From NCBI RefSeq assembly GCF_041276405.1, contig NZ_JBGGGT010000002.1, forward strand, positions 4,086,501-4,150,500: a stretch of 64,000 bases of DNA, given 5' to 3'. Under the pieces are notes generated by a model. The model did not search any database, had not been told where the DNA came from, and saw only the letters and a list, made by a program, of their open reading frames with translations. Position numbers and translations under genes: made by a program. Shown piece by piece: positions 44,113 through 54,274 of the stretch. Every line of letters starts with the position of its first letter. Position 1 is the stretch's first letter. Source of the stretch: Microvirga sp. TS319. GTDB lineage: Bacteria > Pseudomonadota > Alphaproteobacteria > Rhizobiales > Beijerinckiaceae.

Positions 44113-44358
44113 TCAGACATCCGGCATGAAGGGAATGAGAGCCAGTCCGCAGACGAACATGATCGATCCGAGCCAGAGGGGGACGGCCTCGACGATGAGG
44201 AGAGCCCGGGCCCATATCAGGCTCCATCCGGCGACAGTGAGCAGGATGGCGAGGGCCGTCACCCGATCGACCCGCCCGAGCCGGGACAGGAACCAGAGCC
44301 ACAAAGCCCCCGGACCGGGGCGGCTGGTGCGGGCAGTTCCTTCTTCGACCTTGGGCAT
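44113..44358 (-). CDS. Small two-helix membrane protein, unknown
   Basis: An 81-residue frame with two hydrophobic stretches, TALAILLTVAGWSLIWARALLIV and PLWLGSIMFVCGLALIPFMP, and a basic N-terminus. AAGGAA lies upstream of the ATG at 44356-44358. It is convergent with the antiporter gene, 12 bp apart. Membrane character supports a real gene; function cannot be told. Confidence 0.6.
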   Translation of the reverse strand: MPKVEEGTARTSRPGPGALWLWFLSRLGRVDRVTALAILLTVAGWSLIWARALLIVEAVPLWLGSIMFVCGLALIPFMPDV

Positions 44359-44943
44359 GATCGACCGTTCCTTCCCTCTCCAAGGGTTATGGCCATACCG
44401 GCGATGTCGCGCGCCTGCTCATTGCGCGGCTCCATGTTCGGCACGACGCTGTCGATTGCAGTCTCGGGCATGGCTCGATGAGACCATTGCCTTGCCCTCT
44501 TTCCCTGAAGCGCGTGGCCCATCGTTCCTGGCCGCCATCGGCTCCTGGCTGTTGTCCCGCCGCAGGATCGCGAGATCGGGTGCTGATGGGCCGGGTGGAA
44601 TGGCGTCGGAGAAGGTCCGGTCGGCGCCGGAAAGAAACGAAAGCCGGCAGCAGAGCCCTCTCATGCCGAGAGCCTCGAAGTGCCTGGACGGCGCAAATTC
44701 CCGCATCTGCGCTCTCCTGTCGGGGTCGATGTATCGGGGCGAACGCCAAGCGCGGGTCTTCTCGCGGCCGTGTCCCACGCTTTGAAAATAAACCTTGCGG
44801 CAGGAGCATTGTTCCTGTCGAAAACGGATGAGCGGACAGCCGAGACTTGGCCCAAGCCTCTGCATCGTCGTCCGCGCAGGGCGTTTTGTCGTCTCTTGAC
44901 CCGGGTCGTTCCTTGTCCAGATCCCTGCCGGGAGGTGCGGTCG
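44359..44943. other. Stretch without a convincing gene
   Basis: About 580 bp with several overlapping open frames on both strands, none with family character, a good ribosome site or a membrane or signal segment. Composition is GC-rich like the rest. It probably holds the promoter of the small membrane protein and the 5' region of the following secreted protein. Confidence 0.5.
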
Positions 44944-45429
44944 ATGAGCGATGCCGCGTTCGGACGGATCCTGCCGGTGGCCTGCGTGCTTCACGCGTCG
45001 GTCCTGGCACTGGTCCTATGGTTTGCGTGCGCCTCTGCGCAGGCCGGCGAAGGAGGACGCCCCACCATCGTGGAGGACCTTGAGAAGGGGTATGGCGGCT
45101 TCTTCGTTTTCACGACGGCCGATGGCCGGAACTACGACATCTTTCAGCGGATCGAGAGCAGCCAAGGACTTTCGGCGGACGCCAATATCGTCTGCATGAT
45201 GAACGAGTGTCTTCTCGAAATCGCCGCGATGCCCCAATCCGCCGTTGCCCGATACAGCGACGAAACCAGCAATATCGGCGGGTTGCGCCGGCGTCTGAGC
45301 GGCATCCGCGATGCCTACTCGGCCATGCGAATGGCCTCACCCGACAACCGGCCCGCCACCATCGATGCCTGGCATGAATCCTTGATGCGCCTGACGCTTT
45401 GTCTCAAGACCGCCGAGGAGTGCCGGTAA
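44944..45429 (+). CDS. Secreted protein, unknown
   Basis: A 161-residue protein whose N-terminal hydrophobic segment ends in ASAQAGEGG, a likely signal peptide cleavage site. The mature part, EDLEKGYGGFFVFTTADGRNYDIF, then NIVCMMNECLLEIAAMPQ and the final LCLKTAEECR, has four cysteines. GGGAGG precedes the ATG at 44944; the frame is open further upstream but without a better start. No known family was recognised. Confidence 0.65.
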   Translation: MSDAAFGRILPVACVLHASVLALVLWFACASAQAGEGGRPTIVEDLEKGYGGFFVFTTADGRNYDIFQRIESSQGLSADANIVCMMNECLLEIAAMPQSAVARYSDETSNIGGLRRRLSGIRDAYSAMRMASPDNRPATIDAWHESLMRLTLCLKTAEECR

Positions 45430-45573
45430 ACCGGGCGACGCCATCCCGGCCGTTCTCCCCTCCCCCATTCGGCTTGAGAGAAAGCGGGATCTATCGGGCG
45501 GCTCGATCGTTCTAACCAGAGGATCACTCCGGCCCGCGGGACCATTGTCGTCGCCGTGCACGGGGAGCCCCTC

Positions 45574-45972
45574 ATGACTGCCGTGCCCATCGCCCGGTCT
45601 TTAGGCCCACGCCCAAGGTCCATCGCGCTGCCGGTGCTCGCCGGATGGCTCTTCGCGATCGCATGCGGCGGCACCGCCTTCGCCCAGGGACAGGAAAGCA
45701 CCACCTCGACCCAGGCCCCGCATACGAGCCCGCATCCGGTTCCTCTTCTTTCCACGGAGGATGTGACTTCGGTGCCGTCCGGAAATCCCATTCAGGGCCA
45801 GCCGCTGCCGCAGGAGATGCGCCCGCGCGCGCCGGACGCCCTCGGCATGACGGGTCCCGTGGCGATCCCGCAGATCCAGCTCGCCTGCGATACCATTCAG
45901 GACGAAACGGCGCGGACCCGATGCGAGGGCCGCACCGGTCCCGCCGCGCCGCCGAAAGGGCTTTCCGAGTAG
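45574..45972 (+). CDS. Small secreted proline-rich protein, unknown
   Basis: A 132-residue protein with a signal peptide ending CGGTAFAQG, then a low-complexity region rich in Pro, Thr, Ser and Gln and two cysteines near the end (LACDTIQDETARTRCEG). CGGGGAG precedes the ATG at 45574; a GTG at 45556 is the alternative. It lies 40 bp before the dehydrogenase small subunit and could be part of that operon. Confidence 0.6.
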   Translation: MTAVPIARSLGPRPRSIALPVLAGWLFAIACGGTAFAQGQESTTSTQAPHTSPHPVPLLSTEDVTSVPSGNPIQGQPLPQEMRPRAPDALGMTGPVAIPQIQLACDTIQDETARTRCEGRTGPAAPPKGLSE

Positions 45973-46012
45973 CGCATATCGACGTCCAGGCCGTTCCGAC
46001 ACGGAGCCGAGC

Positions 46013-46813
46013 ATGAGCGAAATTTCCCGCCGCAACCTCTTCCGCGCAGCCGGCGTGCTCGGCGCAAGCGCCGCCATTCCGGCGGAGCTTCGGGCCGAGG
46101 CCCGGCAAAGCCGGCCCTCCCCTGCGGCGCGACAGCAGGCACATCCCAAGCCTGCCGCGCGCGCTCCCTACCGGTTCTTCAACACCCTCGAGGCTGCTTT
46201 CATCGAGGCCGCCGTCGACAGGCTGATCCCGCCCGATTCCCAATGGACCGGCGCCGTGGGAGCGGGCGTGCCGGGCTATATCGATCTTCAGCTCGCCGGT
46301 GCCTACGGGCAGGGTGCGCGCCTCTACCGGTCGGGCCCGTGGGATACGGGCCTGCCGAGCCAGGGCTATCAGCTCGCGCTGACGCCGGCGCAGCTCTACC
46401 GCACCGCCATCGCGAGCCTGGACCGGCAGCTGAAGCAGCACGTCTCCTCCGGCGCGAAGAACGCGCCCGCTTTTGCCCGCCTTAGCTCCGACGATCAGGA
46501 CGGCGTGCTGCGTGATCTCGAAGCCGGCAAGATGGATCTGTCCGGCATTCCGTCGGCCGTGTTCTTCGAGACCCTTCTCGCCAACACGATCGAGGGTTTC
46601 TTCTCCGATCCCATGTATGGCGGCAACCGCGACATGGTGGGCTGGCGCATGATCGGTTTCCCCGGCGCCTATGCCACCTATCTCGGCATCTACACCAATC
46701 ATGGCGAGCGCTTCACGCGCGAGCCGATGTCGATCGCACAATCGCCGCAAGAGCATCACCCCATGCCCGGAGGATTGCCTCCGTTCGACAGCGGAGTGCA
46801 ACGCCGTGGCTAG
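46013..46813 (+). CDS. Gluconate 2-dehydrogenase subunit 3-like, Tat-exported small subunit
   Basis: A 266-residue subunit with a textbook twin-arginine signal: SEISRRNLFRAAGVLGASAA. The body matches the gluconate 2-dehydrogenase subunit 3 family (FFNTLEAAFIEAAVDRLIPPDSQWTGA and ANTIEGFFSDPMYGGNRDMVGWRMIGFPG). In FAD-dependent sugar dehydrogenases this subunit carries the catalytic subunit out through Tat. The GMC gene begins eight bases before its stop. Confidence 0.9.
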   Translation: MSEISRRNLFRAAGVLGASAAIPAELRAEARQSRPSPAARQQAHPKPAARAPYRFFNTLEAAFIEAAVDRLIPPDSQWTGAVGAGVPGYIDLQLAGAYGQGARLYRSGPWDTGLPSQGYQLALTPAQLYRTAIASLDRQLKQHVSSGAKNAPAFARLSSDDQDGVLRDLEAGKMDLSGIPSAVFFETLLANTIEGFFSDPMYGGNRDMVGWRMIGFPGAYATYLGIYTNHGERFTREPMSIAQSPQEHHPMPGGLPPFDSGVQRRG

Positions 46814-48578
46814 AACCCTTCCTTCCGTCGATGTGGTGTTCGTCGGTATGGGCTTCACGGCCGCCATCATCGCCCGCGAACTCAAGGACAGCAGCGTCAA
46901 GATGGTGGGCCTGGAGCGGGGCCGGGCGCGCAACACCGTCCCGGACTTCCAAAGTCCGAGCATGCATGACGAACTCGCCTTCGCCGTGCGTCACGGTCTC
47001 ATGCAGGATCTCTCCCAGGAGACCGTGACCTTCAGGAACACGCCGGACCAGAAGGCTCTGCCCATGCGCCAGCTCGGCTCGTTCCTGCCCGGAACCGATC
47101 TCGGCGGCGCGGGCGTGCACTGGAACGGGCAGACATTCCGGTTTCAGCCGGAAGACTTCCGGCTGCGCAGCCATCATGAGGAGCGCTACGGCCGCGACAT
47201 CATCGCGGAGGAGCTGACGATCCAGGATTGGGGCCTCACCTACGAGGATCTCGAGCCGTATTACGACCGGTTCGAATATCTGCTCGGGGTCGGAGGCTAT
47301 GCGGGCAATGTCGGCGGCGAGATCAGGCCCGGGGGCAATCCCTTCGAGGCCAAACGCAGCCGCGACTATCCGAATCCGCCGACGGCCCCCGCCTATCTCG
47401 GCGTGCTCTTCGCAAAAGCCGCGATGGAGCTCGGCTACAGCCCCTATCAGGTGCCCAGCTCCAACATGACGCGCGCCTACACCAATCCCGAAGGCGTGCG
47501 GCTCGAGCCCTGCATGGTGTGCGGTTACTGCGAGCGTTTCGGCTGCGAGCACTTCGCGAAATCGAGCCCCCAGACGACGCTGCTGCCGGTGGTGCTGCAG
47601 CAGCCGAATTTCGCGTTGCGCACGAACGCCCATGTGACGCGGGTCAACCTGACGCCGGACGGCAAGCACGCGACGGGCGTCACCTACATCGATCTCGCGA
47701 CCGGGCAGGAGACCATCCAGCCCGCCGAGCTCGTGGTGCTTTCGGCTTTCGCTTTCCACAATCCGCGACTGATGCTGCTCTCCGGCATCGGCAAGTCTTA
47801 CGACCCGTCCACGGGCGAGGGCAATGTCGGGCGCAACTATGCCTATCAGACCATGGGTTCCGTGTCGCTGTTCTACGACGAGGATGTCGAGCTCAACCAG
47901 TTCATGGGCGCGGGCGCGTTGGGCACCGTGATCTCCGATTACGTGAGCGACAATTTCGATCACTCGAAACTCGGCTTCATCGGCGGCGCCTATATCTGCG
48001 CCTACACCACGGGCGCGAGGCCGATCGAGTATCATCCCGTTCCGCCGGGAACGCCGCGATGGGGGCTCGCCTGGAAGCAGGCCGTCGCCCGGTACTACAA
48101 CCATACGGGCGGCCTGCAGGTGCACGGTCAATCCTGCGCGCGGCGGACGAACTACGTCGATCTCGACCCCACCTACAAGGATGCGTTCGGCCAGCCGCTC
48201 CTGCGGATCACGTTCGATTTTCCCGAGAACGATCTGCGCATGTCCCATTATGTGACGGACCGCGCGGGGGAGATCGCCGAGCGCATGGGCGCATCCCAGG
48301 TCGTCGTCAATCCGCGCACCGCACCCTATTCGGTAGTGCCCTATCAGACCACCCACAACACGGGCGGAGCGATCATGGGAGCGGACCCGAAGACGAGCGC
48401 CTGCAACCGCTACGGACAAAGCTGGGACGTGCCGAACGTGTTCGTGACTGGCACGGCCCTGTTCCCGCAGAACGCGTCCTACAATCCAACCGACACGGTC
48501 GGAGCTCTCGCCTATTGGACGGCCGACGCGATCAAGACCCGCTATCTCTCCTCCCCTGCTCCGCTGGTGCAGCCATGA
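46806..48578 (+). CDS. GMC-family FAD dehydrogenase, catalytic subunit
   Basis: Flavoprotein of 590 residues from a GTG start overlapping the previous gene. The FAD motif is VDVVFVGMGFTAAIIAREL near residue 8; the GMC C-terminal domain has TTHNTGGAIMGADPKTSA with the catalytic His and NASYNPTDTVGALAYW with the second catalytic position (Asn). A cysteine-rich segment (CMVCGYCERFGCEHF) lies near residue 236 and could bind a cofactor such as an Fe-S cluster, as in FAD-glucose dehydrogenases. It lacks its own signal peptide. Sugar or alcohol specificity is not evident. Confidence 0.91.
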   Translation: MARTLPSVDVVFVGMGFTAAIIARELKDSSVKMVGLERGRARNTVPDFQSPSMHDELAFAVRHGLMQDLSQETVTFRNTPDQKALPMRQLGSFLPGTDLGGAGVHWNGQTFRFQPEDFRLRSHHEERYGRDIIAEELTIQDWGLTYEDLEPYYDRFEYLLGVGGYAGNVGGEIRPGGNPFEAKRSRDYPNPPTAPAYLGVLFAKAAMELGYSPYQVPSSNMTRAYTNPEGVRLEPCMVCGYCERFGCEHFAKSSPQTTLLPVVLQQPNFALRTNAHVTRVNLTPDGKHATGVTYIDLATGQETIQPAELVVLSAFAFHNPRLMLLSGIGKSYDPSTGEGNVGRNYAYQTMGSVSLFYDEDVELNQFMGAGALGTVISDYVSDNFDHSKLGFIGGAYICAYTTGARPIEYHPVPPGTPRWGLAWKQAVARYYNHTGGLQVHGQSCARRTNYVDLDPTYKDAFGQPLLRITFDFPENDLRMSHYVTDRAGEIAERMGASQVVVNPRTAPYSVVPYQTTHNTGGAIMGADPKTSACNRYGQSWDVPNVFVTGTALFPQNASYNPTDTVGALAYWTADAIKTRYLSSPAPLVQP

Positions 48579-49264
48579 GACCGGTGCTCCTTGCCAGCGT
48601 CGCCGCGACGGCCTGCCTGTCGGTCGCGAGCGGTGCCCGCGCCCAGGCTCCGTCGGCTCCCGACTCGCAGCGCGGCGCCACTCTGGCCGCTCAAGGCAAT
48701 CCGAACGGGGCCGCGCCCTGCAGCCAATGTCACGGCCAGTCCGGCGAAGGCAATCCGACCGGACCCTTCCCGCGGCTGACCGGCCAGTCGGCCGCCTATC
48801 TCTACAAGCAGCTGCAGAACTATACCGACGGATCGCGGCCCAGCGATATCATGACGCCGATCGCGCAGGCGCTCTCCGAGCAGGAAAGACTGGATGCGGC
48901 GGCCTATTACGCAGGGCTCCCGAGTCAATGGGCGGCTCCGAGCGAGCTGCGCCCCGAAGTGGCGAGGCGCGGGCGCGATCTTGCGCTGAGGGGCATTCCC
49001 TCCATCGGAAATGGCGAAGTCGGCGTGCAGGCCTGCGGCAATTGTCATGGACCGGATGGCATCGGGGAAACTCCCGTCTATCCCGAACTCGGCGGCCAAT
49101 GGGCCGGGTATGCGTCGGGGCAGCTCTCGGCCTTCAAGTCGGGACTACGCAAGAACGACCTGTCCGCCGTCATGCGGGAGATCGCCGGCAAACTCAGCTC
49201 CGACGACATCGATGCGGTGTCGCGCTACTACGAAAGCATCCGCCCGCGCGAGACCACGCACTAA
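48575..49264 (+). CDS. Di-heme cytochrome c
   Basis: Periplasmic electron acceptor of the dehydrogenase, 229 residues, with a signal peptide ending ASGARAQ. Two c-type heme sites are present, CSQCH and CGNCH, each in its own small domain (ending with segments like YYAGLPSQWAA and YYESIRPRE). Its start overlaps the GMC stop. It is much shorter than the tri-heme cytochrome of classical gluconate 2-dehydrogenase. Confidence 0.92.
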   Translation: MRPVLLASVAATACLSVASGARAQAPSAPDSQRGATLAAQGNPNGAAPCSQCHGQSGEGNPTGPFPRLTGQSAAYLYKQLQNYTDGSRPSDIMTPIAQALSEQERLDAAAYYAGLPSQWAAPSELRPEVARRGRDLALRGIPSIGNGEVGVQACGNCHGPDGIGETPVYPELGGQWAGYASGQLSAFKSGLRKNDLSAVMREIAGKLSSDDIDAVSRYYESIRPRETTH

Positions 49265-49337
49265 TCCGTCGCTCGCGAGAAAGGGCTTGCGTAGGCCAGT
49301 GCATGTCCGTCCCGGATCGCCCAACGGATGGCCCAGA

Positions 49338-49374
49338 ACCTATTCGCCAGGACCTATTCGCCGGGACCTATTCG
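49338..49374. repeat. 14 bp tandem repetition at the 3' end of the GH1-like gene
   Basis: The unit acctattcgccagg is followed by acctattcgccggg and a partial third copy (49338-49351, 49352-49365, 49366-49374). The third copy includes the stop codon of the GH1-like gene on the - strand. Confidence 0.85.
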
Positions 49375-50588
49375 GCCGCCATCGGCCGGCTTGCGCGTCG
49401 TCCATGCCTGTCCGCACGGGACAGGACGGCATGGTGCAGCCGGTCGAGGTGACGCACGGATTGCAGCGCCTCCAGCATGGGTCCGCAGATCAGCCGCTCT
49501 CCGCAGGGGTCGCGGTGGCACACCGGATCCCAGAGGCCCATCGGCGTCCAGATGTCGGGATCGTGCCATTCCGGCATGCCGAGGATCGGATAAAGACATA
49601 CGCCCCGGATCGGAACACGTTCGCGCAGAAGAGCTTCCGATTCCTTCGCGACTTCGTGCAGCCATCGGCCCCGATTGTCGCCGATATGGCTGGTTTCCGT
49701 GATCATCATCTCTCCCCCGTAACGGTCGGAGACTGAACGAACGAGATCACTCAAGGACCAGCGCCGGGGATCGTCGTCGGCGAGCGGCGGGTTCACGCCG
49801 TCCTCTCGCGCGAGCCCGCCCCATTCCCACTGATTCGTCCAATAATAGTTGATGCCCACGACATCGAGATGCGCGCGGCTGCCGCCGAGTTCGGGTAGGA
49901 GCGTCCCGCACAGCATGTCCCAGCTCTGGAAGACGAGACGCTCGTTGAAGTCGCGCACCTCGTCTTCCAGCTGCGGGCGACCGGGAGGGCAGGCCACTCG
50001 GCACAGGGGATCGACATTGACCATGCGGGCCCCGGGACACGCGGCCCACAGGGCATCGATGCCCTCGATCGCGGCGCGCGCGAGCGCGACCTTCAGCTCC
50101 CAGCCGCGCCCTGTCACGTGAGGGGCAAAAAGCCCCTTCTCGCCCCCAGCATAGGCCATGAACGAGGGTTCGTTCACCGGCGTGAAGGCGCAGACGCCCT
50201 CCGTCCGTTCGGCGACGTAGCGACCGATGGCGTAGCAGTAATCGGCGAAACGCCCCGGAAAATCCTTGCCCAGGGGATCGAGCCCCTGCGGATAGCCGTA
50301 ATGGAAGAGATCCCAGATCACCTCGACGCCATGGCGGCGCGCCGCCTCGACGAAAGGCTCGACCGTCGAAAAGTCGTATCGTCCCTTACCCCGATGCCCC
50401 TTGCCCCGATCGACAAGCGGCCACCGGATGGTCTCGCGCGCGCCATGAAGGCCGAGTGCCGAAAGCTGCCGGTAATCCTCGTCGACGGTTCTGTCGTGCC
50501 CCGTCGCGACGACCTGATCGAACCAGTGCCCATGACGGTTGTAGCCGGTCGATCCCTCGAAGCCGGCCAGAAAGAAGCTGCGAAACAC
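49368..50588 (-). CDS. GH1-like family glycoside hydrolase
   Basis: A 406-residue clan GH-A protein of beta-glucosidase type. The acid/base Glu is in FTPVNEPSFMAY (~135) and the nucleophile Glu in MMITETSHIG (~296), with DVVGINYYWTNQWEW between. It is shorter than ordinary GH1 enzymes. No signal peptide, so it acts in the cytosol. GTG start with AAGGGGG upstream. It follows the next GH1-like gene by 19 bp on the same strand, so they form a pair. Substrate unknown. Confidence 0.82.
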   Translation of the reverse strand: MFRSFFLAGFEGSTGYNRHGHWFDQVVATGHDRTVDEDYRQLSALGLHGARETIRWPLVDRGKGHRGKGRYDFSTVEPFVEAARRHGVEVIWDLFHYGYPQGLDPLGKDFPGRFADYCYAIGRYVAERTEGVCAFTPVNEPSFMAYAGGEKGLFAPHVTGRGWELKVALARAAIEGIDALWAACPGARMVNVDPLCRVACPPGRPQLEDEVRDFNERLVFQSWDMLCGTLLPELGGSRAHLDVVGINYYWTNQWEWGGLAREDGVNPPLADDDPRRWSLSDLVRSVSDRYGGEMMITETSHIGDNRGRWLHEVAKESEALLRERVPIRGVCLYPILGMPEWHDPDIWTPMGLWDPVCHRDPCGERLICGPMLEALQSVRHLDRLHHAVLSRADRHGRRASRPMAAE

Positions 50589-50607
50589 CCTGCCGTCCCC
50601 CTTTTCC

Positions 50608-51921
50608 TCATCCCGACGCGGCTACGGGAGCCAAAGCGGAAGCCAGCATGCCGACGGCATCCGATCCGCCCTTCGCGAGATTTCGATAGGCCACCATTGC
50701 AGGCGTCGGCACCCGGCGCAGAGGATCCTCCTCGTCCGGAACGATGTCCCACAATCCCATCGGGGCCAGATGGTCCGTCACCGGGCGCCGCCCCTGGCGA
50801 TAGGCCCAGGTGACGAGGGAGAACATCGGCCACCAGGTATATCCCACGAGCGGAATGCCCTCGGCGCGCAGCTGCCGCGTGGCCGCGACCGAACGCTCGA
50901 GCCAGTCGAGCCGACGGCGCAGGGAGCCCATGGATGCGGTCTCCGAGATCATCAGCGGGACCCCGTAACGCTCATGGTAGAGACGTCCGAGACGGGTGAT
51001 GAGATCGGCGCCCGCGTAGGGCATGCGGATGCGAAAGCGCCCCCCGGCATCCCGCAGAAGCTTTTTCTGCGTGAACATCGGGTAGAGATTCATGCCGATG
51101 ACCGGAAGCGGGACGGCGCGATCGCGAAACCAGGCGAGTTCGGTCTCGCGCGCGCCGTTCTTCAGGAGCCAGGACCACAGCGGATGATGCTCGTCGATCC
51201 GTCCCGAGACGAGGTCGAGGGCCAGGAAGACGATCTCCTGCCGAAGCCGGGCCTCGTTCTCGAAGAGGGGATCGTCCGTATCGAAGAGATCGGTGGCGTC
51301 GACGAAATAGGGGACGATCTCCGGATCGACCTCCTGCAGCGCCCTCACGGTCTCGACCATTCCCTTGGCGATCGCCAGCATCAGCGCCACGAAGCCGGGC
51401 CAGCTGCGCCGGAACGGCGGCCACCAGCCGAGGCGTCCGCAATACCAGCCCGTGATGCGGGGCTCGTTGAGCGGCGTGTACCAGGTGATGCGTCCGCGGA
51501 AGCGCTCCGCGAGGCGTGCCGCGTATTCGGCGACCAGCTTCGGATAATCGGGATGGAGAAATGCCCCTTTGATCCAGGACGGCAGACCGTAATGGACGAG
51601 ATCGACCTGAGGCGCGATCCCAAGCTCGAGCAATCGCTCCAGGGTCTCGTCCGGAAATGTCCAGTCCCAGACGTCCGGCCGGGGCTGGATGCGATGCCAG
51701 GGAACCCCGTAGCGGGCGCACGGCACGCCGAGCTCGGCCACGAGGCCGAGATCGTCGTGCCATCGTTCGTAATGGCCGGTCAGCTCGTATTCGTCGAGCG
51801 TCCTGCCGGTCACGGGATGCGGCGCCGTGATGAAGGTGTCCTCGATGCCGGTGGACCACCAGAATGCGTCGGGCGCGGTCAAGCGGCGGAGTTGAGATCG
51901 TGACGGGAGCGCTTGGGTCAT
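50608..51921 (-). CDS. GH1-like family glycoside hydrolase
   Basis: A 437-residue clan GH-A enzyme paralogous to the one after it. The catalytic acid/base is in YTPLNEPRITGWYCG (~155) and the nucleophile in LMISETASMG (~324). The opening FWWSTGIEDTFI resembles the beta-glucosidase start. No signal peptide. Both genes end with a C-terminal MGLWD segment after the nucleophile (HLAPMGLWDIVPDEEDPLRRVP). The divergent GH2 gene begins 478 bp away. Confidence 0.84.
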   Translation of the reverse strand: MTQALPSRSQLRRLTAPDAFWWSTGIEDTFITAPHPVTGRTLDEYELTGHYERWHDDLGLVAELGVPCARYGVPWHRIQPRPDVWDWTFPDETLERLLELGIAPQVDLVHYGLPSWIKGAFLHPDYPKLVAEYAARLAERFRGRITWYTPLNEPRITGWYCGRLGWWPPFRRSWPGFVALMLAIAKGMVETVRALQEVDPEIVPYFVDATDLFDTDDPLFENEARLRQEIVFLALDLVSGRIDEHHPLWSWLLKNGARETELAWFRDRAVPLPVIGMNLYPMFTQKKLLRDAGGRFRIRMPYAGADLITRLGRLYHERYGVPLMISETASMGSLRRRLDWLERSVAATRQLRAEGIPLVGYTWWPMFSLVTWAYRQGRRPVTDHLAPMGLWDIVPDEEDPLRRVPTPAMVAYRNLAKGGSDAVGMLASALAPVAASG

Positions 51922-52399
51922 GCCGAGGCCGTCCCTTGGGCGTCAGTGCTTCCACTGCAGCACAGCGGTTGGGCCGCGGACGAACCTCGGCCGCATGTGA
52001 TCCAGCTTGAGAAACGACTCCGGCGCGGGAAAGTTGCACCCGATCCGCCGTTCACGAACCTCCCTCGTCCTTACGCGTTGGTGGGCGACAGGAAGCCGTT
52101 CCCGGCGTTCAGCCGCAGGATCCAACCGCAGGCGAGGCGAGCCATGCCGAACCGGACTGTTTCCTCCCGACCGGCACAGCGGGCCGGTGCCGACCAGGAA
52201 GCCCCCGGCGGGGAGGATCGCAACAAGGAAACGGGGGATGGGACCGTGTTTGCGCGCAAGGCCGGCGCGGCCCCCGACGGGGCGGACCCGCAAGCGCCGC
52301 AGCCGAAGCCGCGCTGCCTGAATTTGACCACTCCCCCGGCCGACCATCGCACCATGAAGGGCCGGTACTGACGGCCCTCGGAAAGACCGAGCAGACGAG
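51922..52399. other. Divergent intergenic region between glycosidase genes
   Basis: About 480 bp between the GH1-like and GH2 genes. A short frame at 52144-52371 (75 codons) is low in complexity and matches nothing recognisable. Promoters for both directions must lie here; no operator could be singled out. Confidence 0.5.

Positions 52400-54274
<1,875 letters not shown>

Noticed and set aside
44387..45010. Gene on the - strand of about 207 codons
   Set aside because: Arg/Ser/Pro-rich product without family character, and it overlaps the better-supported secreted protein at 44944.
52144..52371. 75-codon gene upstream of the GH2 enzyme
   Set aside because: Low-complexity polar product, no strong ribosome site and no recognisable family.
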